NCBI GenBank assembly: GCA_949987705.1
Contig: OX465281.1
Coordinates: 193,117,112-193,181,111 of the forward strand
Origin: Thereva unica
Lineage: Eukaryota > Arthropoda > Insecta > Diptera > Therevidae
DNA: 64,000 nucleotides
Direction: 5' to 3'
Part shown: in pieces, positions 1 to 10,113 of the stretch
Layout of the letters: every line of letters starts with the position of its first letter
Numbering within the stretch: position 1 is the stretch's first letter
Notes under the pieces: generated by a model
Databases searched by the model: none
Seen by the model: only the letters and a program-made list of their open reading frames with translations
What the model was told of the DNA's origin: nothing
Program-made: the position numbers and the translations under genes

Positions 1-1172
1 CTTGAGTCGGCTTTCAACAATTCTGGCGAGATGCCATCTTTCCCAGCTGATTTACCATTGGCCATCGCATGAATTGCGGTTACTATTTCTGTCTTGGATG
101 GGGCCCGGGTGGTGATTCTTATTGGCTGTGCATTGTTGCTGTTTTCCTGAGGTTCCTGTGTAAGTGTACCATTCAGGGCGGCGAAGAAGTAATCTCTCCA
201 TCTTTGGAGCTGCTCTTCGTCGCTGCACAGCAGCCTTCCATCCGCACTCTTAACGGCATGCTTTTTAGTAGAGTGCTTTCCCAGCTGTTTAGTGATTTGG
301 TACAGCACCTTACTGTTTGCCTGTGTTTGCCGCGTTTTCCGCTTTTTCTGCGAGCTCATTTATCTGCTGCCTTTTATCACGCCGGACACTTCTCTTAACC
401 TGCCGATGTAATTGGGAGTATTCCCGTTCTAGTTGGTGACGTCTTTCCGGGTCGTTTGTAGAGTTTACGTTATTTTTTAGGGCCCTTCTGCGTTCTATTT
501 TTTGCTAAGTCGTGTCCGAGATCCAGTGTTGCTGGTTTCTTTGGACATAACCGATGTTTCGCGCCCTTTGTAGTACTCCACAATTCTTCAATATTTGTGT
601 CGTCAGAAACGGTTTGCTGGTTTAATAATTCTTGTAGGTTTCCAGCAAATTCCCGCTTTTTAACGCTCTCCCGCAGAAGATCTACGTTAAACCGTCTACG
701 GGTTCTAGCATCATCTTGAACATTTCCGATTGCGGCGATTTTAAGGCGAATAGTTGCTACAACCAAATGGTGGTCGCTTCCAGTATCCGCCCCCCTGAAA
801 CTCCTGACATCCGCAAGAATAGTTCTCCATCTGCGGCTGACGGCCACATGATCTATCTGATTTCTCGTCCTACCATCGGGCGATACCCAGGTCTCTTTGT
901 GTATCTTCTTGTGACAAAAGTAAGTTCCACCGTAAGTCACCCATTAAAAAAATGATGTCTCCCCTTGGAATAGAGCGAAAAACCTCATTCAGTCCCATAT
1001 AGAACTCGTCCTTGATGTCATCTTCTGCGTCTTCAGTTGGAGCATAGCATTGGACTACCGTAGTACTTCTTAGTCTGGTACGCAGGCGCAGTGATTTTTC
1101 TCGGGTCTTGACAGAAGTGATAAATCGGGTGCTACCACTTTCCGAGGTCTTTGTTAGCCATTCGCCCCCCAA
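1..1172 (-). mobile_element. RTE-type LINE, copy 1, 5' part, internally deleted
   Basis: Non-LTR retrotransposon on the minus strand; its 3' half lies beyond the left edge. Minus-strand reading gives an APE endonuclease C-terminal part ([10 protein letters not shown], then DVRSFRGADTGSDHHLVV) at about 740-880, followed by the linker towards the reverse transcriptase. It aligns with 57111-59333, with about 110 bp missing near 933 and about 545 bp missing near 1091, plus a deletion of about 20 bp near 556. The shared sequence stops at a run of C at 1164-1169 exactly as in the second copy, marking the element's 5' end. The frame is broken, so it is dead. RTE assignment is inferred from the short 5' region, the absence of an ORF1 and a full length I estimate near 3.3 kb. 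Confidence 0.85.
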
Positions 1173-1211
1173 GATGCATGGATATAAGAAATTAAAAATC
1201 TAAATTTGGTT

Positions 1212-1422
1212 GAAATAAAAAAAAAAAATTAAAAACCGACTTCAGAAAAAAGCCATCCCCGCAATGCACAAAAAAGGATGAAATAATTGTCTTCAAAAGT
1301 GATTCTTCTTTCTAGATCCATTCTGATTGGATTGATGTTGTTACAAACAATTATTTCATCCTTTTTTGTGCATCGCGGGGATGGTTTTTTTCTGAAGTCG
1401 GTTTTTAATTTTTTTTTATTTC
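1212..1422. mobile_element. Palindromic MITE with about 78-bp inverted arms
   Basis: The left arm (1212-1290) and right arm (1345-1422) are near-perfect reverse complements, containing AAAAACCGACTTC near the ends and a CATCCCCGC block further in, around a short unique centre. There is no coding capacity. It is a foldback or MITE-type element. I could not fix a target-site duplication because the ends run into A/T tracts. Confidence 0.75.
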
Positions 1423-1979
1423 GTGCTTTTTAGTCCATTCATTTTTTAATATTGCCTGTCATTGCAGGGAGCCTACGTTTTTGCGCTCCTCAAAAGCGTT
1501 CTAGGAGCATTATAAAAAACCTTTTTAAAAAAGAAAAAAAATTGTTTGCCCTTTTTAGCCAAGCCCGAGAGTTGGTTCCCCAAAACAGTCCCCCTACTGA
1601 ATTCTAACCACTTCCAAAAGCTGCTTGTCCTTCCCATCGAAAGAGAACTGGGCTATTGGCTATGCTAATGTCACATTTCATGGTCACGAGGATAATTTCC
1701 GGTTTTTTTGTTGTATAAAATTTATGAAAACCTCCAGTAAAGGGAGAGTGCTCCGAATAAACTCTCCTGTGCATCGCTCCCAATTTTCCCCACTAGTTGG
1801 TTAAATTACTTACCCTGTACAGTATTAATTCCGTGACAATAAAACAATTTGTTCGCTGCCAACGAAAGGTTCAAGGCTTGCAAATTTTAATACTATTTTA
1901 TGCCTAACTTCTTTTCAGAAAGGCGGTAAAGTAGCTTTTTAATTCAAAGGATAATACTCGTACAGCTTACTGTACTATA
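1423..1979. other. No recognised feature
   Basis: AT-rich sequence without a credible ORF, RNA gene or inverted repeat that I can see. Confidence 0.5.
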
Positions 1980-2145
1980 CTCGTCATACATTTTCATTTG
2001 ATACCCATACCAAGGGCGTTGTAAAGAAAAAGGTAAGCCGCCATTTTGTGTTGGCCGCATTTTGGGTTTTGAAAGACGCCACATAGCGAAGTGTATTCCA
2101 CTTGTCACACCTTTTCATTTGATACCCATGTCTGGGGTCGGGGAG
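1980..2145 (-). repeat. Dispersed module with the GACATGGGTATCAAATG motif
   Basis: Read on the minus strand this carries the core GACATGGGTATCAAATGAAA followed by a CTATGTGGCGTC block and an AAAATGGCGGCC-like block. A degenerate second core lies at about 1990-2005. The same module occurs on the plus strand near 26007, 43076, 43343 and 43880. It abuts the left arm of the composite transposon and may belong to its outer terminus. Confidence 0.6.
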
Positions 2146-2190
2146 CGCAATTGCAAAATTTGATTGCAGATTTTATTGTCATGCGAACTA

Positions 2191-2655
2191 TAGTCCAGTC
2201 AAATGGTACTTTCACTCTGCATTTTCTGAAAACAGCAATTTTTTTTTCATTGTCTAGGGGGGTTGGTTGGGAGTATAAAACCGAGTTTTCGGGATCCGGA
2301 CACGTGACGTTCGGCCGCCATCTTGTTTTTAGTGATGTAAAATGGTTTGTCTTATATCTCGGAAACCGTGAGACGTACAGAATTTTTGTAAATACAATTT
2401 TTTTAGATAATCAAATTATCTACAACTTTGGCTAATAATGATTTGCCGTAATACTAATAAAAAAAAAGATATGGATGAAAAATGACAAAAATTTTCGGGG
2501 TGACGAACTTTAAAGCGCTATAACTTTTTTATTATTGATTCTACATAAAAAATGCCTTAGAGCTTTTTTGTAGAGCATTTTATTACGAATAATTTGATGT
2601 GGTCATTTATTAAATTATTGTTGTTATTATTGATTTTGTATCAATGCAAACGGAG
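2191..2655 (+). repeat. Left inverted arm of the composite transposon
   Basis: Pairs with 13180-13653 in reverse complement over about 465 bp. Shared landmarks are a TTTTCGGGATCCGGACACGT block near 2291, GGCCGCCATCTTG near 2312, TATATCTCGGAAACCGTGAG near 2354, an AGATAATCAAATTATCT palindrome near 2404 and AAAGCGCTATAAC near 2511. The 114-residue ORF here is a by-product of the repeat. Confidence 0.85.
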
Positions 2656-2836
2656 TAGTTATAACAAAAGTTCTGCATATGCTTCTATTTCGTAATATAA
2701 TACTTAATATTATTGTAGGATGTCTTATCGAATTATTTTAAATTGAACTCATTTCCACACCACCCGCGAGGTAGAGTTGTCGGCGCGTTAATGTGGTTCC
2801 CCTGTAGGCCTAATCCACTTAACATTGGTAACATTA

Positions 2837-4094
2837 TTATTTCTTTGTTTTTGAAGGGCCAGGTTGTGGGTCATTTATTGAAGCATTCTCATCTTCTATA
2901 ATAATTACACAGTTATCATCCGTGGGAGTTTCAGTGCCCTCGTCGAGAAAACTGTTGTCGACTTCTTGGGACAACATTGATGGGCATTCATAGTTGAATT
3001 CATCCTCGTCTAATAACTTTGAGACTTCTACCACGTTCTCACATGTTTCACCATTGCAATTTTGACAAATCGCAGAAAATTTTAAGCCACTCTTCCGGCA
3101 CCCGCAGGCTGCACCACACTTGGTTTTGCACCTGCAAAAAATTAGTTTTAACAGATCCGGAGGCGCCGGCGCCGGCGCCATCGTCCATTTAATTGGTACA
3201 AACATTCGCGACATTTTTCTCCAGCCCCAGCATTCGGGATCTTTATATCGTCCTAACCACGTTTGTACTTGATGATATACTCTAAATACATGCATACGAG
3301 CTGCATCTTGTGTAGGAGGGAGGGTAGAGAGATTAAATTTGCTTTTAACTACACATTTTGTGAATCGCCTATACCGTAGTATATTTAATGATGTTTCCTG
3401 CTTTTCACCACCATATAAGGCAATAAAGAAACGTTCTCCGATAATACTCAGTACAGCGGGGTCAGCTTTATCATTTTGAAAAACCTCAACTTCCGAAGCT
3501 AACTCTGGGTTTTTCTCAAGGGCGTGAATAAATTTAATTTTTCCATGACTGAAAGCTGCCGATGTTGTGTCGCATCCAGAGAAGGCATGAATAAATAATA
3601 TATTTTTAGCTATTATATCTCCATGAATACCTTTTTTGCGGTGAACGCCCTTTTGCGGGTTTTAAGAAAAAAACATTCGGGTGATCGCGGCCTAGAGCGG
3701 TGAGCAAAACAAGGATATCAATATCCTCCGCTACAATAGTCACGGAATCAAAAAAGTCTGATTTTTCAAGGGCACAATTTACGATAAGTGTATCTGCATC
3801 TCCTTCTGGTTGATCAATATGATAACACGTTTCTAATAACTGTATCTTCAAAAAGTCGATAAAGGCTTTTTTGTTGTTTTGGTTATTAAGAAATTTCTCC
3901 TGTGAAATTGTCGGAACACTACTGCGATTAAAAATGAAATCAGTAGATATGTGTTTTTTGGAACGTCTAAGGCGCTCCCATGACTCAGTACCAGCGATGT
4001 CTGGATCATCTGAGTAACCGTCAAATATAATTATCACGTTAGAATCGTAATGACTTCGAACGTATTTTACGTATTTGTCTAAAATTATTTGAAA
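2837..4094 (-). pseudogene. C-terminal segment of the PIN-like gene
   Basis: About 418 codons: FDGY, DADTLIV, EDID, SGCDTTSA motifs, a region with RFFIALYGG and LPPTQDAARMHVFRVYHQVQ, then the Cys-rich tail and an acidic Ser/Thr-rich C-terminus ending at 2837. A single indel near 3640, close to an A6 run, shifts the frame between NVFFLKPAKG and GDIIAKNILF. No other stop interrupts it, so decay is young. Confidence 0.8.
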
Positions 4095-4450
4095 CTAGCA
4101 TAAAACCCGCGTGCCTTGCAACGCCTTTAAAAACTGTTTATTATGTGCAATGTTTTCCTTAAAAAAGAAACCAACAAAAAAGTCAGCTGTTATTATCCCT
4201 AAAAAGGGCTTATTATAGTGCATTTTTTTAATAAATATGGTAAACAAATTACTGCGAATATCACCTCTCCTCAACAAATCTGCAAGTTTTAAAGTAGATT
4301 GGCATGTATATGTCATCAAGAAAAGTGACATTTTAGGGTTTGACGAACGTTCGTTAAGTTTGTTCGCCTATTTACGTGGATGTAAGAAATTATGAAGCAA
4401 TCACAAATGAATATTAAATAAAGTGAATTTCGAGTCATTCATTTCTACGT

Positions 4451-7110
4451 GATTATAGGGATGCACTGTCAAAATTTCAGCCCTTCAGCTTCAGAGGTTT
4501 GGGTTAACCCCATTTCATCCCCTTAGGGGATGAATTTCGAATACTCGCCTCTTAGTGGATGTCCATGTCATTATAGGGATGCACTGTCCAAATTTCAACC
4601 CTGTAGTTCCAGTAGTTTGGTAAACCAAACTTTACCCCTTTAGGGGATGAATTTCGAAAAATCGCTTCTTAGTAAATGTCCACGATGCACTGTCAAAATT
4701 TCAGCCGTTTAGCTCCAGCGGTTTGGCTTAACCCCATTTAACCCCCTTAGGGGACTCAATCGTCCCTAAGTGGATGCCCACGTCATTGTAGTGATGCACG
4801 GTCAAAATTAGAGCCCTCCAGCTTCAGCGGTGTGGGTTAATCCCATTTCACCCCATTAGGGGATAAATTTCGAAAAATCGCTTCTTAGTGGATGTCCACG
4901 TCATTTCACCCCCTTAGGGGATGAATTTCGAAAAATCGCTTTATAGTGGATGTCCACTTCATTATAGAGATGCACTGTCCAAATTTCAGCCCTATAGCTT
5001 TAGCGGTTTGTAAAAACCCCATTTCACACCCTTAGGGGATGAATTTCGAAAAATCGCTCTTTAGTGGATGTTAACGTCATTATAGGGATGCACTGTCAAA
5101 ATTTCAGCCGTATAGCTTTAGAGGTTTGTATAAACCCCATTTCACACCCTTAGGGGATGAATTTCGAAAAATCGCTCTTTAGTGGATGTCCACGTCATTA
5201 TAGGGATGCACTGTTAAAATTTCAATTCTATAGCTTCAGCGGTTTGGATAAACCCTATTTCACCCCCTTAAGGGATGAATTTCGAAAAATTGCTTTATAG
5301 TGGATGTCCACGCCATTATAGAGATGCACTGTCAAAATTTCAGCCCTATAGCTCCAACGGTTTGGATAAACCCCATTTCACCCCCTTAGGGAATGAATTT
5401 CGAAAAATCGCTTTTTAGTGGATGTAAACGTCATTATAGGGATGCACTGTCAAACTTTCAGCCCTATAGCTCCAGCGGTTTGGGTAAACCCGCTTAGGGG
5501 ATGAATTTCGAAAAATCGCTTCTTAGTGGATGTCCACGCCATTATAGGGATGCACTGTCAAAATTTCAGCCCTATAGCTCCAACGGTTTGGATAAACCCC
5601 ATTTCACCCCCTTAGGGGATGAATTTCGAAAAATCGTTTCTTAGTGGATGTCCACGCCATTATAGGGATGCACTATCAAAATTTCAGCCCTATAGCTCCA
5701 ACGGTTTGGATAAACCCCATTTCACCCCCTTAGGGGATGAATTTCGAAAAATCGCTTCTTAGTGGATGTCCACGCCATTATAGGGATGCACTGTCAAAAT
5801 TTCAGCCCTATAGCTCCAACGGTTTGGATAAACCCCATTTCACCCCCTTAGGGGATGAATTTCGAAAAATCGCTTTTTAGTGGATGTAAACGTCATTATA
5901 GGGATGCACTGTCAAACTTTCAGCCCTATAGCTCCAGCGGTTTGGGTAAACCCGCTTAGGGGATGAATTTCGAAAAATCGCTTCTTAGTGGATGTCCACG
6001 CCATTATAGGGATGCACTGTCAAAATTTCAGCCCTATAGCTCCAACGGTTTGGATAAACCCCATTTCACCCCCTTAGGGGATGAATTTCGAAAAATCGCT
6101 TCTTAGTGGATGTCCACGCCATTATAGGGATGCACTATCAAAATTTCAGCCCTATAGCTCCAACGGTTTGGATAAACCCCATTTCACCCCCTTAGGGATG
6201 AATTTCGAAAAATCGCTTCTTAGTGGATGTCCACGCCATTATAGGGATGCACTGTCAAAATTTCAGCCCTATAGCTCCAACGGTTTGGATAAACCCCATT
6301 TCACCCCCTTAGGGGATGAATTTCGAAAAATCGCTTCTTAGTGGATGTCCACGCCATTATAGGGATGCACTGTCAAAATTTCAGCCCTATAGCTCCAACG
6401 GTTTGGATAAACCCCATTTCACCCCCTTAGGGGATGAATTTCGAAAAATCGCTTCTTAGTGGATGTCCACGCCATTATAGGGATGCACTGTCAAAATTTC
6501 AGCCCTATAGCTCCAACGGTTTGGATAAACCCCATTTCACCCCCTTAGGGGATGAATTTCGAAAAATCGCTTTTTAGTGGATGTAAACGTCATTATAGGG
6601 ATGCACTGTCAAAATTTCAGCCCTATAGCTCCAGCGGTTTGGTAAACCCCATTTCACCCCCTTAGGGGATGAATTTCGAAAAATCGCTTCTTAGTGGATG
6701 TCCACGCCATTATAGGGATGCACTGGCAAAATTTCAGCCCTATAGCTCCAACGGTTTGGATAAACCCCATTTCACCCCCTTAGGGGATGAATTTCGAAAA
6801 ATCGCTTCTTAGTGGATGTCCACGCCATTATAGGGATGCACTGTCAAAATTTCAGCCCTATAGCTCCAACGGTTTGGATAAACCCCATTTCACCCCCTTA
6901 GGGGATGAATTTCAAAAAATCGTTTTTTAGTGGATGTAAACGTCATTATAGGGATGCACTGTCCAAATTTCAGCCCTATAGCTCCAGCGGTTTGGATAAA
7001 CCCCATTTCACCCCCTTAGGGGATGAATTTCGAAAAATCGCTTTTTAGTGGATGTCCACGCCATTATAGGGATGCACAGTCAAAATTTCAGCCCTTTAGC
7101 TCTAGCGGTT
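4451..7110. repeat. 118-bp tandem array inside Helitron A, about 22-23 units
   Basis: The period read from successive TTAGTGGATGTCCACG landmarks (5641, 5759, 5877) is 118 bp. Units contain GGGATGCACTGTC, TTTCAGCCCTATAGCTCC and GATGAATTTCGAAAAATCGC. The units at 4451-5200 are diverged; those from about 5300 on are nearly identical. Shortened units lacking the CCATTTCACCC segment recur near 5490 and 5960, showing that multi-unit blocks were copied. Short ORFs in the array are repeat artefacts. Confidence 0.9.
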
Positions 7111-7308
7111 TAAGTTGTGCGTTGTCTGTCAGTCAGTTACTTTTTATACAATAGAAAAAAATCCCCTTGCAACTTATTGAACCCCATTTCACCCCCTTCA
7201 ACCCTTTTGTTCTCCATAAAAAGTAGCCTATGTCCGTCTCCAAGGTCTAAACTATGTCTGTTGCAAATTTCATCAAAATCGGTTTAGTGGTTTAGGCGTG
7301 AAAGCGTA

Positions 7309-7309
<1 letters not shown>

Positions 7310-7357
<48 letters not shown>
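7310..7357. repeat. (CAGA)n microsatellite at the Helitron A 5' end
   Basis: About 11 tandem CAGA units just inside the Helitron 5' terminus as read on the minus strand, where they appear as TCTG. The same position in Helitron B has a longer run. Confidence 0.9.
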
Positions 7358-7388
7358 GTTACTTTCGCATTTATAATATTAGTAAGGA

Positions 7389-7531
7389 TGATACATTTCG
7401 GTCCCATACAACAGCGTGCAGAAGATATCCGCCATCGATTACAAAAAGTTTATTTGACCCAAGGTCAACGGGATCATCAAGCGGTGCGAAGGCGTTAAAC
7501 AACATGGTGTAACGGTCGGAATTATCATTTA
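7389..7531 (-). pseudogene. Middle segment of the PIN-like gene, stranded between two Helitrons
   Basis: 143 bp of coding sequence. Read on the minus strand it gives LFNAFAPLDDPVDLGSNKLF, then VIDGGYLLHAVVWDRN, supplying the first conserved Asp motif of the PIN-like fold. At its 3' side removal of the 4095-7388 Helitron gives a continuous frame (WDRNVSFQIILDKY). It is too short to appear as an independent ORF and is recognised only because it matches the flanking segments. Confidence 0.75.
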
Positions 7532-7887
7532 CTAGCATAAAACCCGCGTGCCTTGCAACGCCTTTAAAAACTGTTTATTATGTGCAATGTTTTCCTTAAA
7601 AAAAGAAACCAACAAAAAAGTCAGCTGTTATTGTCCCTAAAAAGGGCTTATTATAGTGCATTTTTTTAATAAATATGGTAAACAAATTACTGCGAATATC
7701 ACCTCTCCTCAACAAATCTGCAAGTTTTAAAGTAGATTGGCATGTATATGTCATCAAGAAAAGTGACATTTTAGGGTTTGACGAACGTTCGTTAAGTTTG
7801 TTCGCCTATTTACGTGGATGTAAGAAATTATGAAGCAATCACAAATGAATATTAAATAAAGTGAATTTCGAGTCATTCATTTCTACG

Positions 7888-9822
7888 TGATTATAGGGAT
7901 GCACTGTCAAAATTTCAGCCCTTCAGCTTCAGAGGTTTGGGTTAACCCCATTTCATCCCCTTAGGGGATGAATTTCGAATACTCGCCTCTTAGTGGATGT
8001 CCATGTCATTATAGGGATGCACTGTCCAAATTTCAACCCTGTAGTTCCAGTAGTTTGGTAAACCAAACTTTACCCCTTTAGGGGATGAATTTCGAAAAAT
8101 CGCTTCTTAGTAAATTTCCACGATGCACTGTCAAAATTTCAGCCGTTTAGCTCCAGCGGTTTGGCTTAACCCCATTTAACCCCCTTAGGGGACTCAATCG
8201 TCCCTAAGTGGATGCCCACGTCATTGTAGTGATGCACGGTCAAAATTAGAGCCCTCCAGCTTCAGCGGTGTGGGTTAATCCCATTTCACCCCATTAGGGG
8301 ATAAATTTCGAAAAATCGCTTCTTAGTGGATGTCCACGTCATTTCACCCCCTTAGGGGATGAATTTCGAAAAATCGCTTTATAGTGGATGTCCACTTCAT
8401 TATAGAGATGCACTGTCCAAATTTCAGCCCTATAGCTTTAGCGGTTTGTAAAAACCCCATTTCACACCCTTAGGGGATGAATTTCGAAAAATCGCTCTTT
8501 AGTGGATGTTAACGTCATTATAGGGATGCACTGTCAAAATTTCAGCCGTATAGCTTTAGAGGTTTGTATAAACCCCATTTCACACCCTTAGGGGATGAAT
8601 TTCGAAAAATCGCTCTTTAGTGGATGTCCACGTCATTATAGGGATGCACTGTTAAAATTTCAATTCTATAGCTTCAGCGGTTTGGATAAACCCAATTTCA
8701 CCCCCTTAAGGGATGAATTTCGAAAAATTGCTTTATAGTGGATGTCCACGCCATTATAGAGATGCACTGTCAAAATTTCAGCCCTATAGCTCCAACGGTT
8801 TGGATAAACCCCATTTCACCCCCTTAGGGAATGAATTTCGAAAAATCGCTTTTTAGTGGATGTAAACGTCATTATAGGGATGCACTGTCAAACTTTCAGC
8901 CCTATAGCTCCAGCGGTTTGGGTAAACCCGCTTAGGGGATGAATTTCGAAAAATCGCTTCTTAGTGGATGTCCACGCCATTATAGGGATGCACTGTCAAA
9001 ATTTCAGCCCTATAGCTCCAACGGTTTGGATAAACCCCATTTCACCCCCTTAGTGGATGTCCACGCCATTATAGGGATGCACTGTCAAAATTTCAGCCCT
9101 ATAGCTCCAACGGTTTGGATAAACCCCATTTCACCCCCTTAGGGGATGAATTTCGAAAAATCGCTTCTTAGTGGATGTCCACGCCATTATAGGGATGCAC
9201 TGTCAAAATTTCAGCCCTATAGCTCCAACGGTTTGGATAAACCCCATTTCACCCCCTTAGGGGATGAATTTCGAAAAATCGCTTTTTAGTGGATGTAAAC
9301 GTCATTATAGGGATGCACTGTCAAAATTTCAGCCCTATAGCTCCAGCGGTTTGGGTAAACCCCATTTCACCCCCTTAGGGGATGAATTTCGAAAAATCGC
9401 TTCTTAGTGGATGTCCACGCCATTATAGGGATGCACTGGCAAAATTTCAGCCCTATAGCTCCAACGGTTTGGATAAACCCCATTTCACCCCCTTAGGGGA
9501 TGAATTTCGAAAAATCGCTTCTTAGTGGATGTCCACGCCATTATAGGGATGCACTGTCAAAATTTCAGCCCTATAGCTCCAACGGTTTGGATAAACCCCA
9601 TTTCACCCCCTTAGGGGATGAATTTCAAAAAATCGTTTTTTAGTGGATGTAAACGTCATTATAGGGATGCACTGTCCAAATTTCAGCCCTATAGCTCCAG
9701 CGGTTTGGATAAACCCCATTTCACCCCATTAGGGGATGAATTTCGAAAAATCGCTTTTTAGTGGATGTCCACGCCATTATAGGGATGCACAGTCAAAATT
9801 TCAGCCCTTTAGCTCTAGCGGT
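7888..9822. repeat. 118-bp tandem array inside Helitron B, about 16-17 units
   Basis: Same monomer and same left-to-right order of diverged then homogeneous units as in the 4451-7110 array, with about six units fewer. One junction near 9052 fuses two monomers after a short deletion. Confidence 0.9.
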
Positions 9823-10021
9823 TTAAGTTGTGCGTTGTCTGTCAGTCAGTTACTTTTTATACAATAGAAAAAAATCCCCTTGCAACTTATTGAACCCCAT
9901 TTCACCCCCTTCAACCCTTTTGTTCTCCATAAAAAGTAGCCTATGTCCGTCTCCAAGGTCTAAACTATGTCTGTTGCAAATTTCATCAAAATCGGTTTAG
10001 TGGTTTAGGCGTGAAAGCGTA

Positions 10022-10081
<60 letters not shown>
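10022..10081. repeat. (CAGA)n microsatellite at the Helitron B 5' end
   Basis: About 15 tandem CAGA units. Opposite-strand translation gives the artefactual repeated SVCL peptide. Confidence 0.9.
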
Positions 10082-10082
<1 letters not shown>

Positions 10083-10113
10083 GTTACTTTCGCATTTATA
10101 ATATTAGTAAGGA

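Larger units (their letters stand above)
4095..7388 (-). mobile_element. Non-autonomous Helitron A with internal minisatellite
   Basis: On the minus strand the element starts TCCTTACTAATATTATAAAT (7388 downward) and ends with a short hairpin (GCGTTGC/GCACGC) followed by GCGGGTTTTATGCTAG at 4095. These are Helitron hallmarks: 5' TC, 3' hairpin plus CTRR, and insertion between A and T (A at 4094, T at 7389 on the plus strand). No Rep/helicase is encoded. The 5' end is followed by a (TCTG)n run. The interior is mostly a 118-bp tandem array. Removing the element restores the interrupted reading frame. Confidence 0.85.
7532..10113 (-). mobile_element. Non-autonomous Helitron B, near-identical to A
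   Basis: It has the same termini and orientation as the element at 4095-7388: CTAG at 7532 and TCCTTACTAATATT read from 10113 on the minus strand. The flanking A (7531) and T (10114) fit A|T insertion. It is 712 bp shorter than A, essentially six 118-bp units. Flanks differ from those of A, so it is a separate insertion, 143 bp away in the same gene. Confidence 0.85.

Noticed and set aside
6081..9142. ORFs of 67-86 codons in the 118-bp arrays
   Set aside because: They are translations of the repeated monomer and recur only because the period allows an open frame.
4451..9822. CRISPR-like regular repeats
   Set aside because: Units are directly contiguous with no unique spacers, and the DNA is eukaryotic; it is a minisatellite inside Helitrons.
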